The position numbers and the translations under genes were made by a program. The notes beneath the pieces are model-generated. The model was not told the origin of the DNA. It searched no databases and saw only the letters and a program-made list of their open reading frames with translations. From NCBI GenBank assembly GCA_934401725.1, contig CAKRSS010000001.1:1-64000 (forward strand): a stretch of 64,000 bases of DNA, read 5' to 3'. Source of the DNA: an uncultured Eubacteriales bacterium (lineage in GTDB: Bacteria > Bacillota > Clostridia > Oscillospirales > CAG-272). Below are positions 1 through 7,671 of this stretch, one piece after another (position 1 is the first letter of the stretch; each line of letters opens with the position of its first letter).

Positions 1-87
1 GCGCCGCGCAGCGCTGGTCGCCGCCCGCAGGCGGCGAAACCCCCCTCGCGCTGGCCGCCGTCCGCAGACGGCGGAACTTCCCCCCCC
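1..87. repeat. Tandem GC-rich palindromic units, end of a dispersed composite repeat
   Basis: Two adjacent units of about 40 bp (roughly 7-46 and 47-87), each with a short palindrome of the form GCCGCCxGCAGxCGGCG followed by a run of C. The same palindrome and C-run occur at the outer end of the composite repeat copy at 51913-52200 (its part at 52150-52196), in the same orientation. The rest of this copy presumably lies to the left of the window. No coding potential is seen. Confidence 0.6.
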
Positions 88-101
88 ACAGACGAATTCC
101 C

Positions 102-130
102 TTGACATCCACCGCAAAACGTGGTATGAT
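102..130 (+). promoter_or_regulatory. Vegetative promoter of the small orphan gene
   Basis: TTGACA at 102-107 and TATGAT at 125-130 with a 17 bp spacer. This is close to a perfect sigma-A promoter. The start codon of the small gene lies 32 bp after the -10 box. Confidence 0.85.
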
Positions 131-161
131 TATGGCGATAAATAATCAAGGAGACCAAACG

Positions 162-398
162 ATGAAGAAAACGTGGAGCATAGATTCAGGCGAGGCGGTA
201 CATAACGTGGTTTACAGCCGCAATTTGTTCGGGTGCGCTAAGATAACGATTGACGAGGACACTTTCCCGCTCGGGCACGTCGGGATGTTCAGACAGAGAA
301 CCGAGCCGTTCCGGGTCGGGGACTTTCAGTGCATGTTAATAATGAAGGGAAGTCAGGTCAGAATCGAATCCAATGACTGCGAAGTGGCGTTGGTATGA
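162..398 (+). CDS. Small uncharacterised protein, 78 residues
   Basis: I do not recognise this protein. The ATG at 162 has AAGGAG at 148-153 with good spacing, so the in-frame ATG codons further upstream, which overlap the promoter, are not used. The product is soluble, with no signal peptide or membrane segment, and looks beta-rich: alternating hydrophobic residues around ITIDEDTF and two late Cys residues. The gene is monocistronic, with its own near-consensus promoter just upstream and a strong terminator eight bases after the stop. This argues for a real, well-expressed gene despite its size. It sits directly before an ECF sigma factor but is separated from it by the terminator. Function unknown. 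Confidence 0.65.
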   Translation: MKKTWSIDSGEAVHNVVYSRNLFGCAKITIDEDTFPLGHVGMFRQRTEPFRVGDFQCMLIMKGSQVRIESNDCEVALV

Positions 399-405
399 GA
401 GAAAG

Positions 406-436
406 CTCAGTGGTCGAAAAAATCACTGAGTTTTTT
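406..436 (+). terminator. Intrinsic terminator of the small gene
   Basis: Inverted repeat CTCAGTG (406-412) and CACTGAG (424-430) followed directly by six T and a further T-rich stretch. Confidence 0.85.
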
Positions 437-446
437 ATTTTTGTGC

Positions 447-474
447 GAACCTTTTTGATTTTTTGAGACTCTTA
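447..474 (+). promoter_or_regulatory. Candidate ECF-type (self-recognised) promoter of the sigma factor gene
   Basis: GAACCTTTTT at 447-456 resembles the GAAC-containing -35 element used by many ECF sigma factors. About ten bases further comes GACTCTTA (467-474), resembling an ECF -10 element. No vegetative -35/-10 pair is seen between the terminator at 406-436 and the sigma gene. The predicted transcript would begin only a few bases before the GGAGG at 481. Autoregulation is an inference from position and motif. Confidence 0.5.
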
Positions 475-492
475 ATGGCAGGAGGTGAGGGA

Positions 493-3108
493 ATGCAGGA
501 TAACGAACTAGTAGAGAGCGTGCTCGCGGGCGATCTGGACGCCTACGGCCGGCTTGTCGGACGGTACTCTGGCGCCATGTACCGCTTCGCCGTGTCAATA
601 ACGGGCGACCACCACCGCGCCGAGGAGGCGACGGTCGACGCTTTTGCAGAGTGCTTTCTGCATCTTGCCTCACTTGACGACCCGTCTGCGTTTGGCGGAT
701 GGCTTAAGACGGTGGTCAAGCGTAAGTGCTGGCGAACCCGCTCGCGCGCAAGCGAGAACGACATCTCGGACTACTCAGAGTTTCTCGCCGACGACGGGCG
801 CGACCGCCCCGACCTCTGCTTCTCGCGTAGCGAGAACATACGGCGCGTCAGAGAAGCGCTTGGCAACCTGCCGCCGTCACTCGGCGAGACAGCCCGCCTT
901 TTCTACCTCGACGACTGCAGCGTCAGGGAGATTGCGGAGCGGCTGTCGTTGCCCGAGGGAACGGTAAAGCGTCGACTGTACGACGCAAGACAAAAACTCA
1001 GAAAGGAACTGTACGACATGGACGAAAACATCATCACTACCGACGAGCTCGAGCGGAAAATACGCCGATACGTCAGAGAGCTAGGCTGCTATAAGCGCCT
1101 GAACGGCGGCGTTGACGACACCTACTTTGCCAAAATCCGCGAGATGGAGCAGCTAATCGATAAGCTGCCAGACGACGCGAGCAAAAACTACTTCAAGGCG
1201 GACGCCATGGCGTTCGTCGCCTCAAGCGTGGAGGATAAGGAGCAGCGCCATAAGCTGTACGACGAGGCGCGCGAGGTCGGACGCGAGAACGGCAACCTCT
1301 CGCTCCTGACGGGCGATATGAATGCAAAACTTCTGAAAATGATCAGCGCGAAGTCTCAGCTGAAATACCTCGACGAGACGGCAATCCCCGAGATTGAGAA
1401 GTACCGCGACGCGCCCGACTACGAAAACTCGCTCGGCAAGCTGCTCTGCTGGCGTGCGTGGGTAAGGCTTAAGAACGATGACTGCGACATCACCGGCGCA
1501 CGTGAGGACGCCGAGCGGGCAGTCCGGCTCATCAGAGATGACCATGCTATGAACGCTGTCGCCCGGGCGGCGGTGCGAGCCATCGACCTGATACGCAAAA
1601 ACGCGGCCTTCGAGTGCGCAGCCATCAGCGCGGTCGGCGAGAGACTGGTCAGATCGGGCGCCAAGCTGAAGTATGCCGAGCAGCCGGGATTCACCTATCA
1701 CAAATACTCATACGCCAATAAGCTGAACTTCTTTTCACTCTTTTTCTACGCCTCGCGCGTCAGTGATACCATGTTTGACTCGGCCATGAAGCCGGGAGAC
1801 ACAACAGAGGGCAGCGACGGAGCGACGATGACCTGCGTCGCCTGTGACGAGCATGTCACAGCACCCGCCGGCGAGTGGGACGGCTGTGTTCACTACCGAC
1901 TCCAAAACGTTCGCCGCCCCACGTACGGCAAATGTGAGATAGATACGTGGTATCGTGCGGGCGTCGGGCTTGTGCGCCTGACTGCCGAGCGTGAAAACGG
2001 CCGGAGGGAGGAGTATCTGCTGTCCGATTGCCGCATAAACGGCGGGACGGGACTGCTTCCGATTACTGTCGGAAACCGCTGGTTGTATACGCCGGTCGAT
2101 TGCCTGCCTGACTGGAGCTATTGCCACATCGAGCGCAGCGTGACACACGTTGAGGACGAAACCGCAATAGTGGCAGGAGCCACCGTCGTGGGAGTGCGGC
2201 GCGAGTGCGTCGAGCACATGGAAACGCTCGACTCCGACGCCTGCGTGCTCATCGGCGACATGATGTGCGACCGCTGGCAGATAGACGACGCGCTCGGCGC
2301 TATGCGCGCGGCAGTACGCGCCAATACGTCGGCCAAGGCGGTCGGCGCGGCGCTCGCGGGCATCGAAACGCTCACAAGATTTGCCGATTACCAAAAGCGC
2401 GGCTACCGCATCTGCCCGTCGTCTGTCAGCACGCAGCGGGTGCTCGTCGACAACGGCAGAATCACAACCGAGTACGGCAACTATTCGTTCGCCCCCTATC
2501 AGCTTGGCAAGCGCGGACGCTATGAGGACAGAATCTTCGGCATAAAGCCGCTGCGCTACCTTCAGATGCTCGCAGGCTGCCTCTGGAACCCTGAGTGGAA
2601 GCCGGGGTATACCGAGCGGCGCGAGGTGCCGGGACGCGACGGCGAGGTCACGATAAAGGTCGAGGAGGGCGGTACGGTAGAGACGCCCTGCGGAACATTC
2701 CACGACTGCCTCAAGCTGACGCTCGAGGCGGAAAAGGAGGGCATGGAGCCGGGCTACTACTTCAAGGATCGTTACTCGTACATGTGGTGCGGGCGTAAGG
2801 AGTTCTGGTTCGCGCCGGGTGTGGGACTTGTGCGGCACGTCTGCACGTGGGGCGACGTTATAAGCTCCGAGGCAGTGCTGACGGCCTTTTGCCAGCCCGC
2901 GTCGGACGGACGCGAGTACTATCCCATGCACCTCGGTTCGCGCTGGGAGTACGAGGAGGCCCACCTCGCCTCCGAGGGCTACCGCGCCGCGAACATCATC
3001 GCGGTTCAGAGCGGCGTCTGCGGACGGTATGACATAACGACTGCGCAGGAATTCGTCTACCTCGGCAGCGTCGAGAATTACGAAAAGCTGCCCCGTATGC
3101 TGAAATAA
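493..3108 (+). CDS. ECF-family RNA polymerase sigma factor with a very long C-terminal extension
   Basis: 871 residues from the ATG at 493, chosen because GGAGGTGAGG (481-490) sits just before it. Residues 1-75 are sigma region 2 (helices around YGRLVGRYSGAMYRFAVSIT). Residues about 115-170 are region 4, with the helix-turn-helix around VREIAERLSLPEGTVKRRLY. These parts bind core polymerase and promoter DNA. From about 175 to 400 the sequence is helical and TPR-like. From about 420 to the end it is beta-rich and contains at least two copies of a module: a 'G-x-W/F-x-D-C' turn (near 460 and 735), then a 'G-V-G-L-V-R' strand (near 487 and 774), then 'G-x-R-W' (near 535 and 825). No membrane segment or signal peptide is visible, so the extension is probably cytoplasmic. 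No anti-sigma gene lies next to it. The usual ECF protein is about 160-200 residues, so the extension is a likely regulatory or sensory part (inference). Confidence 0.85.
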   Translation: MQDNELVESVLAGDLDAYGRLVGRYSGAMYRFAVSITGDHHRAEEATVDAFAECFLHLASLDDPSAFGGWLKTVVKRKCWRTRSRASENDISDYSEFLADDGRDRPDLCFSRSENIRRVREALGNLPPSLGETARLFYLDDCSVREIAERLSLPEGTVKRRLYDARQKLRKELYDMDENIITTDELERKIRRYVRELGCYKRLNGGVDDTYFAKIREMEQLIDKLPDDASKNYFKADAMAFVASSVEDKEQRHKLYDEAREVGRENGNLSLLTGDMNAKLLKMISAKSQLKYLDETAIPEIEKYRDAPDYENSLGKLLCWRAWVRLKNDDCDITGAREDAERAVRLIRDDHAMNAVARAAVRAIDLIRKNAAFECAAISAVGERLVRSGAKLKYAEQPGFTYHKYSYANKLNFFSLFFYASRVSDTMFDSAMKPGDTTEGSDGATMTCVACDEHVTAPAGEWDGCVHYRLQNVRRPTYGKCEIDTWYRAGVGLVRLTAERENGRREEYLLSDCRINGGTGLLPITVGNRWLYTPVDCLPDWSYCHIERSVTHVEDETAIVAGATVVGVRRECVEHMETLDSDACVLIGDMMCDRWQIDDALGAMRAAVRANTSAKAVGAALAGIETLTRFADYQKRGYRICPSSVSTQRVLVDNGRITTEYGNYSFAPYQLGKRGRYEDRIFGIKPLRYLQMLAGCLWNPEWKPGYTERREVPGRDGEVTIKVEEGGTVETPCGTFHDCLKLTLEAEKEGMEPGYYFKDRYSYMWCGRKEFWFAPGVGLVRHVCTWGDVISSEAVLTAFCQPASDGREYYPMHLGSRWEYEEAHLASEGYRAANIIAVQSGVCGRYDITTAQEFVYLGSVENYEKLPRMLK

Positions 3109-3118
3109 TAAAATATCC

Positions 3119-3145
3119 GCCCCTCCGCGCTCGGCGCGGAGGGGC
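3119..3145 (+). terminator. Hairpin after the sigma factor gene
   Basis: GCCCCTCCGCGC (3119-3130) and its exact complement (3134-3145) around a TCG loop form a very stable 12 bp stem. There is no clear T-run after it, so termination may be weak or factor-dependent. Confidence 0.55.
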
Positions 3146-3244
3146 AGCGGACAAATTGTCTTTATAATAGGGCTCCGGTGTGCGATGTTTAATTGCATGC
3201 TGGGGCCTTATTATGAAGATTTGCTGAATTTGTCCGCTTTTGTG

Positions 3245-3273
3245 TTGACGGATAATGAAAAATCAGATATAAT
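3245..3273 (+). promoter_or_regulatory. Vegetative promoter of the VTT membrane protein operon
   Basis: TTGACG at 3245-3250, 17 bp, TATAAT at 3268-3273. Its position shows that the open frame upstream of 3350 is not translated. Confidence 0.8.
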
Positions 3274-3349
3274 TGTCAATAGTGTTACCGCGCAGTGTGC
3301 CGATTGCGCGGCGGCGTGTAAAAACGAGGACGTGAAGGGAGGTGTCCGT

Positions 3350-4138
3350 GTGGCAGAGCGCAGAAGCGACCCGTGGGCGATAGCAAGACGACTGCTTGCG
3401 TCGGTATTGCTTGTGGGCGGGGTCATTCTTGTCGGTTGGCTGGTGCTGCGGCAGGTCGGGTGGCATTCGCTGTCCCGCGAGCAGCTTCAGGACAAAATCG
3501 CCTCATTCGGCGCATGGGCGCCGCTTATATTTATACTTCTTTCTTTTTTGCAGGTGACATTCATCCCCATTCCGAGCACCGTCACCATACTTGCGGGGAA
3601 CTACGTCTTCGGCTCGTTGCGCTCGAGCGTATACTCCTGGATCGGTATTATGGCGGGCTCGATACTCGCCTTCTGGCTCGGACGGCTGCTCGGGCGGCCG
3701 TTTGTCAACTGGGTGTTCGGCAGCCGCGAGAAGGCGGACGAAATGCTCTCCAAGCTGCACGGGCGCGAGGTCGTGCTGCTGTTTTTCATGTTCCTGCTGC
3801 CCATGTTTCCCGACGACGCGCTCTGCGCGGTTGCAGGGCTTTTGCGCGTGAGATTTCTGACGTTTGTCTTTATGCAGGTGCTCTCGCGCACCGTCGCAAT
3901 TGCGGGGACGCTGTTCTTTATGTCGGGCGAGGTGATACCGCTGCATGGGTGGGGGCTGGTCGTTATAGCGCTGGTGGCGGTGCTGTCGCTGGTGGCGTTT
4001 GTGCTGGCCTACCGGCACGCCGAGACCTTCAACGCCGTGCTTGACCGTATATCGGACAGGTTCGCCGGCGCGGCGCGCCGCGCTGCGCGCAAAACGCGCG
4101 ACAGGGTCAGACATCGCACGGGTCACGACGAGAAGTGA
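3350..4138 (+). CDS. TVP38/TMEM64 (VTT-domain, DedA superfamily) membrane protein
   Basis: 262 residues from a GTG at 3350. AAGGGAGGTG (3335-3344) precedes it, and the open frame further upstream overlaps the promoter at 3245-3273. The N-terminus is basic and followed by a membrane helix. The core FIPIPSTVTILAGNYVFG, then a Gly-rich helix with WLGRLLGRPF, and LLPMFPDDALC are the conserved reentrant loops and helices of the VTT domain. A final membrane helix is followed by an Arg-rich tail. DedA-superfamily proteins act in membrane lipid handling and proton-motive-force homeostasis; the substrate of this one cannot be told. The Nudix gene follows after 35 bases and is probably co-transcribed. 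Confidence 0.85.
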   Translation: MAERRSDPWAIARRLLASVLLVGGVILVGWLVLRQVGWHSLSREQLQDKIASFGAWAPLIFILLSFLQVTFIPIPSTVTILAGNYVFGSLRSSVYSWIGIMAGSILAFWLGRLLGRPFVNWVFGSREKADEMLSKLHGREVVLLFFMFLLPMFPDDALCAVAGLLRVRFLTFVFMQVLSRTVAIAGTLFFMSGEVIPLHGWGLVVIALVAVLSLVAFVLAYRHAETFNAVLDRISDRFAGAARRAARKTRDRVRHRTGHDEK

Positions 4139-4173
4139 TTCAAACGCCGAAATTACTTATCCGGAGGTCAGTT

Positions 4174-4668
4174 ATGGACATAAAAACAAGAGACATTGTA
4201 GGCAAAAACTACTCGGGAACCACGCGGCGTACAAGGCACGCTGCTTACGCCGTCGTTGTCGACGGCGGCCGGGTGCTGCTTTCACACGAGGTCAACATCG
4301 ACCGGTGGACTCTGCCGGGCGGCGGCGCGGAGGGGCGCGAGACGCCCGAGGAGTGCTGCGTGCGCGAGGTGGAGGAGGAGACGGGGCTTATTGTGAGCCC
4401 CAAGCGCCGCTTCATTGTCATCAACGAGTTTTACCGGGATTGGAAATTCGAGTGCAGCTTTTTCGAGTGTGAGGTCGTGGGCCGCACCGAGAGGAGGCTG
4501 ACGGAGCGTGAGCTTGCGGTCGGCGCGACGCCGGAGTGGATAAGCATCGACGAGGCGGCGGACATTTTCTCGCGTCATGAGGACTACGCCGCGACCGACG
4601 AGGAGCGCAGGGGAATATATTTGCGGGAATATATCGCAATTTCAGAATTCAGGGGTGAGTCAGTATGA
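4174..4668 (+). CDS. Nudix hydrolase
   Basis: 164 residues. The ATG at 4174 follows GGAGG at 4163-4167. The Nudix box is complete: Gly-rich LPGGGAEGRETPEE followed by the metal-binding REVEEETG. It hydrolyses a nucleoside diphosphate linked to another moiety. The sequence gives no substrate; a nucleotide-sugar or oxidised nucleotide is possible. The stop overlaps the next start (ATGA at 4665), so the two genes are translationally coupled. Confidence 0.88.
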   Translation: MDIKTRDIVGKNYSGTTRRTRHAAYAVVVDGGRVLLSHEVNIDRWTLPGGGAEGRETPEECCVREVEEETGLIVSPKRRFIVINEFYRDWKFECSFFECEVVGRTERRLTERELAVGATPEWISIDEAADIFSRHEDYAATDEERRGIYLREYIAISEFRGESV

Positions 4669-5414
4669 ACTACATAAGGATTACAAAGGAAAACATTGAC
4701 CGCGAGCACATCTGCTGCGCCATGTCGGGCAAGCAGAGCGTGGCCAAGAAGGAGTGGATGAAGGACAGGCTTGACGAGGGACTGGTTTTTTACCGCAGCG
4801 AGGAGCGCGGCAAGTGCTTCATCGAGTACATTCCGGCGGAGAACGCCTGGGTTCCCATCGAGGCCGCGGGCTGGATATACATCAACTGCCTGTGGATTGC
4901 GGGCTCGATGAAGGGGCACGGCTATTCCAACGACCTGTTGAACGAATGCATCCGCGACGCCGCGTCGCAGGGCAAAAAGGGGCTCTGCATACTTTCCGCC
5001 GAGGGGCGGAAAAGGGAATTCCTCGCCGACCCCAAATACCTCGCCTACAAGGGCTTCACCGTCGCCGACACGACCGACACGGGTATTACGCTGATGTCCC
5101 TGCCGCTGACCCCCGACGCCGAGCCGCCGAGGTTTTGCGAGTGCGCCAAGCACCCACGCGTGCCCGGGAGCGGCTTTGTGCTGTACTACACCGACCAGTG
5201 CCCGTTTACATATTACTGGGTTCCGCGGGTGCAGCAGGTCGCAGAGGAGCACGGCATTCCGCTCAGAGTCATACACATAACGGACAGGAAATCGGCGCAG
5301 AGCGTGCCCGCACCCGTCACGACCTACGCGCTGTTCCGCGACGGAAAGTTTTTGACGCAGGCAATTCAGTCCGACAAGAAGTTTCTCGCCATAGCTGGCG
5401 TGAGTGACAAATAA
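4665..5414 (+). CDS. yoaP: YoaP-like GNAT acetyltransferase with a thioredoxin-like C-terminal domain
   Basis: 249 residues. The N-terminal part (about 1-145) has GNAT features: strand IYINCLWIAGSMKGHGYS, in which the GHGYS turn lies where the acetyl-CoA pyrophosphate loop is expected, followed by a helix LLNECIRDAASQGKKGL. The C-terminal part (about 165-245) matches the YoaP domain, with YYTDQCPFTYYW at about 174-185 lying where the active site of a thioredoxin fold would be; only one Cys is present there. The substrate of this family is not known to me. It overlaps the Nudix gene by four bases. Confidence 0.8.
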   Translation: MNYIRITKENIDREHICCAMSGKQSVAKKEWMKDRLDEGLVFYRSEERGKCFIEYIPAENAWVPIEAAGWIYINCLWIAGSMKGHGYSNDLLNECIRDAASQGKKGLCILSAEGRKREFLADPKYLAYKGFTVADTTDTGITLMSLPLTPDAEPPRFCECAKHPRVPGSGFVLYYTDQCPFTYYWVPRVQQVAEEHGIPLRVIHITDRKSAQSVPAPVTTYALFRDGKFLTQAIQSDKKFLAIAGVSDK

Positions 5415-5446
5415 AGACGGCCGCACAGGCGTGCGGCGAACAAAAA

Positions 5447-5471
5447 AGCACCGCCCACCAGGCGGTGCTTA
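5447..5471. terminator. Bidirectional terminator between convergent yoaP-like gene and gap
   Basis: AAGCACCGCC (5447-5456), loop CACCA, then GGCGGTGCTT (5462-5471). A-rich sequence before and T-rich sequence after make it functional on both strands. A second short hairpin (GCCGCAC/GTGCGGC, about 5421-5438) lies just before it. Confidence 0.85.
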
Positions 5472-5494
5472 ATTTATGCCTACTCGGCAGGTAC

Positions 5495-6526
5495 TCAGTT
5501 GAGCTCTGCGAAGTACTTGATGGTGCGAACCATCTGGCTGGTGTAGGAGTTCTCGTTGTCGTACCAGGAAACGACCTGAACCTGATAAGTGTCGTCGTCG
5601 ATCTTAGCGACCATGGTCTGGGTAGCATCGAACAGGGAGCCGTAACGCATACCGATAACATCGGAGGAAACGATCTCGTCCTCGTTGTAACCGTAGGACT
5701 CATTGGAAGCGGCCTTCATAGCGGCGTTGATGCCTTCCTTGGTAACATCCTTGCCCTTGACAACAGCCACGAGAATGGTGGTGGAGCCTGTGGGGGTAGG
5801 AACACGCTGAGCGGAACCGATCAGCTTGCCGTTCAGCTCGGGAATGACAAGGCCGATAGCCTTAGCAGCACCGGTGGAGTTCGGAACGATGTTCTGAGCG
5901 CCGGCACGGGATCTTCTCAGGTCGCCCTTTCTCTGGGGACCGTCAAGAATCATCTGGTCTCCGGTGTAAGCATGAACGGTGGTCATGATACCGGACTGGA
6001 CGGGAGCATATGCATTCAGAGCCTGAGCCATGGGCGCGAGGCAGTTGGTGGTGCAGGAAGCAGCGGAGATGATCTTGTCCTCGGAGGTCAGGGTGTTGTG
6101 GTTGACGTTGAAGACTATGGTCTTGAGGTCATTTCCGGCAGGAGCGGAGATAACAACCTTCTTAGCGCCGGCGTTGATGTGAGCCATGGACTTCTCCTTA
6201 GAGGTGTAGAAGCCGGTGCACTCCAGAACGACGTCGACATCCAGCTTACCCCAAGGGCAGTTGTTGGCATCCTTCTCGGCGTAGATCTTGATCTCCTTGC
6301 CGTCGACGATGATGGAATCCTCGGTAGCTGAGACAGTGTGCTTCCCCTCGCCGATTCTGCCGCAGAAAGAACCCTGAGCGGTATCGTACTTGAGCAGGTG
6401 AGCAAGCATCTTGGGGCTGGTGAGGTCGTTGATAGCGACTACCTCATAACCCTCAGCGTCGAACATCTGACGGAAAGCCAGACGACCGATACGGCCGAAG
6501 CCGTTAATAGCAACTTTAACAGACAT
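5495..6526 (-). CDS. gap: Type I glyceraldehyde-3-phosphate dehydrogenase
   Basis: 343 residues. The ATG at 6526 is preceded on the minus strand by GGAGG with good spacing; an open frame continues upstream but crosses the promoter. The Rossmann motif [14 protein letters not shown] is at residues 7-20, and the catalytic Cys158 lies in [12 protein letters not shown] with His185 in TVHAYTGD. The Asp after strand 2 (AIND) fits NAD use, so this is the glycolytic enzyme making 1,3-bisphosphoglycerate. It is monocistronic with a terminator on its 3' side. Codon use (many GTT, GCT, AGA-type choices) differs from most neighbours and is like that of rpsB and tsf here, as expected for high expression. 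Confidence 0.97.
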   Translation of the reverse strand: MSVKVAINGFGRIGRLAFRQMFDAEGYEVVAINDLTSPKMLAHLLKYDTAQGSFCGRIGEGKHTVSATEDSIIVDGKEIKIYAEKDANNCPWGKLDVDVVLECTGFYTSKEKSMAHINAGAKKVVISAPAGNDLKTIVFNVNHNTLTSEDKIISAASCTTNCLAPMAQALNAYAPVQSGIMTTVHAYTGDQMILDGPQRKGDLRRSRAGAQNIVPNSTGAAKAIGLVIPELNGKLIGSAQRVPTPTGSTTILVAVVKGKDVTKEGINAAMKAASNESYGYNEDEIVSSDVIGMRYGSLFDATQTMVAKIDDDTYQVQVVSWYDNENSYTSQMVRTIKYFAELN

Positions 6527-6601
6527 TTTGGAAATCCTCCATATTAATAATTTTGATTTTTCGAACACTTGTGGGAGGAAATCATTCCCACCCAAATACA
6601 T

Positions 6602-6630
6602 ATTATATCGCAAAACTTCCGAATATACAA
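6602..6630 (-). promoter_or_regulatory. Probable gap promoter and leader
   Basis: On the minus strand TTGTAT (6630-6625), 17 bp, TATAAT (6607-6602). The leader to the ATG at 6526 contains the inverted repeat GTGGGA/TCCCAC (6571-6576 and 6586-6591), a possible regulatory hairpin or operator. The -10 box is perfect, the -35 box weak. Nothing else is seen in the gap from 6527 to 6718. Confidence 0.6.
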
Positions 6631-6718
6631 GGGTTTCGTTGAAATTTTATCAAATACCGTTAGTTTGCAAATGATTTTGGCTTTGAAAACGCAGTTTGTG
6701 TGCAAAATCACAACAGTC

Positions 6719-7525
6719 TCAGGGGCGATGGGGCTGTTTTTGCGCTTTTGCGAGCCTTGTGCGGTGTCTGCACTCCCGCAGCGTCAGGCGGACGAAGGCG
6801 GGAAGCGCCGTGGCGCGGCGCAGTCTTGACGGGTCGGAGGCGATGCGCCACAGCCATTCGAGCCCCATGCGGCGGACGGGCGCGGGCGCTCTTCTGACGC
6901 AGCCCGCCCATACATCGACAGAGCCGCCGAGCGCCATGGCGAGACGGACGGAGGTCAGGCGGTGGCGGTTTTCGATTATCCAGCGCTCCTGTCGCGGCGA
7001 GCCGAGGCAGACGATGAGCAGTCCCGCCCCCGAGGCGTTGACGGACTCGACTATGGCGTCGTTTTCGCTGCCGTCCGGGTCGAAGTAGCCGTGGTGCGCG
7101 CCGCTGACGACGAGCCCCGGAAAGCGGGCGCGCAGCGCCTCGGCCGCCATGTGCGCGACGGGCGGCTGCTCTATTCCGCCGAGCAGGTAGACTCCGACAC
7201 CATAGCGGGAGGCAAGCGAGAGCGCCGCCTCGCCGAGCTCGATGCCGGGCAGGCGCTCGGGCAGCGGAGTGCCCAGCCGCCGTGCCGCCCAGACGGTGCC
7301 GACGCCGTCCGCGACGTTGAGGTCGCCGGAATTCAGCAGGCTGTTGACCTCGGGGTCGGCGACGCTGCGACAGAGCATCTCGGGGTTGGGGGTGAAAACA
7401 GCCTCGGGACGGGGAAGTCGGTGTGTCAGCGCGCGCTCGAGACGCGCGGTGGCCTCCTCGCGGTTGACCTTGTCCAGCCGCACGCCGAGCACCGTTACCT
7501 GTCCGGGGTAGTACATTTCGTCCAT
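6719..7525 (-). CDS. tagA: WecG/TagA/CpsF-family glycosyltransferase
   Basis: 268 residues. The ATG at 7525 is preceded on its strand by GGAGGAA about ten bases upstream. Conserved family blocks are present: TPNPEML near residue 45, the Asp-containing LNVADGVGTVWAARRLG near 68-84, and LIVCLGSPRQERWI near 175. The family transfers N-acetylmannosamine (or related sugars) onto an undecaprenyl-linked GlcNAc in teichoic acid or exopolysaccharide synthesis at the inner membrane face. The C-terminal about 45 residues are very basic, which would suit membrane contact. No other wall-polymer genes are adjacent, so the polymer cannot be named. It is divergent from proS; its -35 side overlaps the proS promoter region. 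Confidence 0.9.
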   Translation of the reverse strand: MDEMYYPGQVTVLGVRLDKVNREEATARLERALTHRLPRPEAVFTPNPEMLCRSVADPEVNSLLNSGDLNVADGVGTVWAARRLGTPLPERLPGIELGEAALSLASRYGVGVYLLGGIEQPPVAHMAAEALRARFPGLVVSGAHHGYFDPDGSENDAIVESVNASGAGLLIVCLGSPRQERWIIENRHRLTSVRLAMALGGSVDVWAGCVRRAPAPVRRMGLEWLWRIASDPSRLRRATALPAFVRLTLRECRHRTRLAKAQKQPHRP

Positions 7526-7540
7526 TTTGTTTTTTCCTCC

Positions 7541-7569
7541 TTGACAATGAGACGGTTATGATATATAAT
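7541..7569 (+). promoter_or_regulatory. proS promoter
   Basis: TTGACA (7541-7546), 17 bp, TATAAT (7564-7569): full consensus. It starts one base after the sequence complementary to the tagA ribosome binding site. The leader to the proS ATG is about 100 bases and shows no T-box features. Confidence 0.9.
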
Positions 7570-7671
7570 AAACTATTATTAGAATGAGTAAATGTCTTCA
7601 TATTATGCAGACAGGTTTGCGGCAGCACCGGTGCGGTGTAATACACTGCCCAGACTACGAAAGGCGAAAAA

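Noticed and set aside
1735..3198. A 487-codon open frame antisense to the sigma factor gene
   Set aside because: No RBS, and rich in His/Arg/Ala as expected for a shadow frame. The plus-strand gene has clear sigma motifs and a strong RBS.
3185..3349. N-terminal extension of the VTT membrane protein
   Set aside because: It contains the promoter TTGACG-17-TATAAT, and a good RBS with GTG lies at 3350.
7570..7671. T-box leader before proS
   Set aside because: The leader is about 100 bases with no specifier stem, T-box sequence or terminator hairpin. The leuS gene is also coupled to rsfS with no leader.
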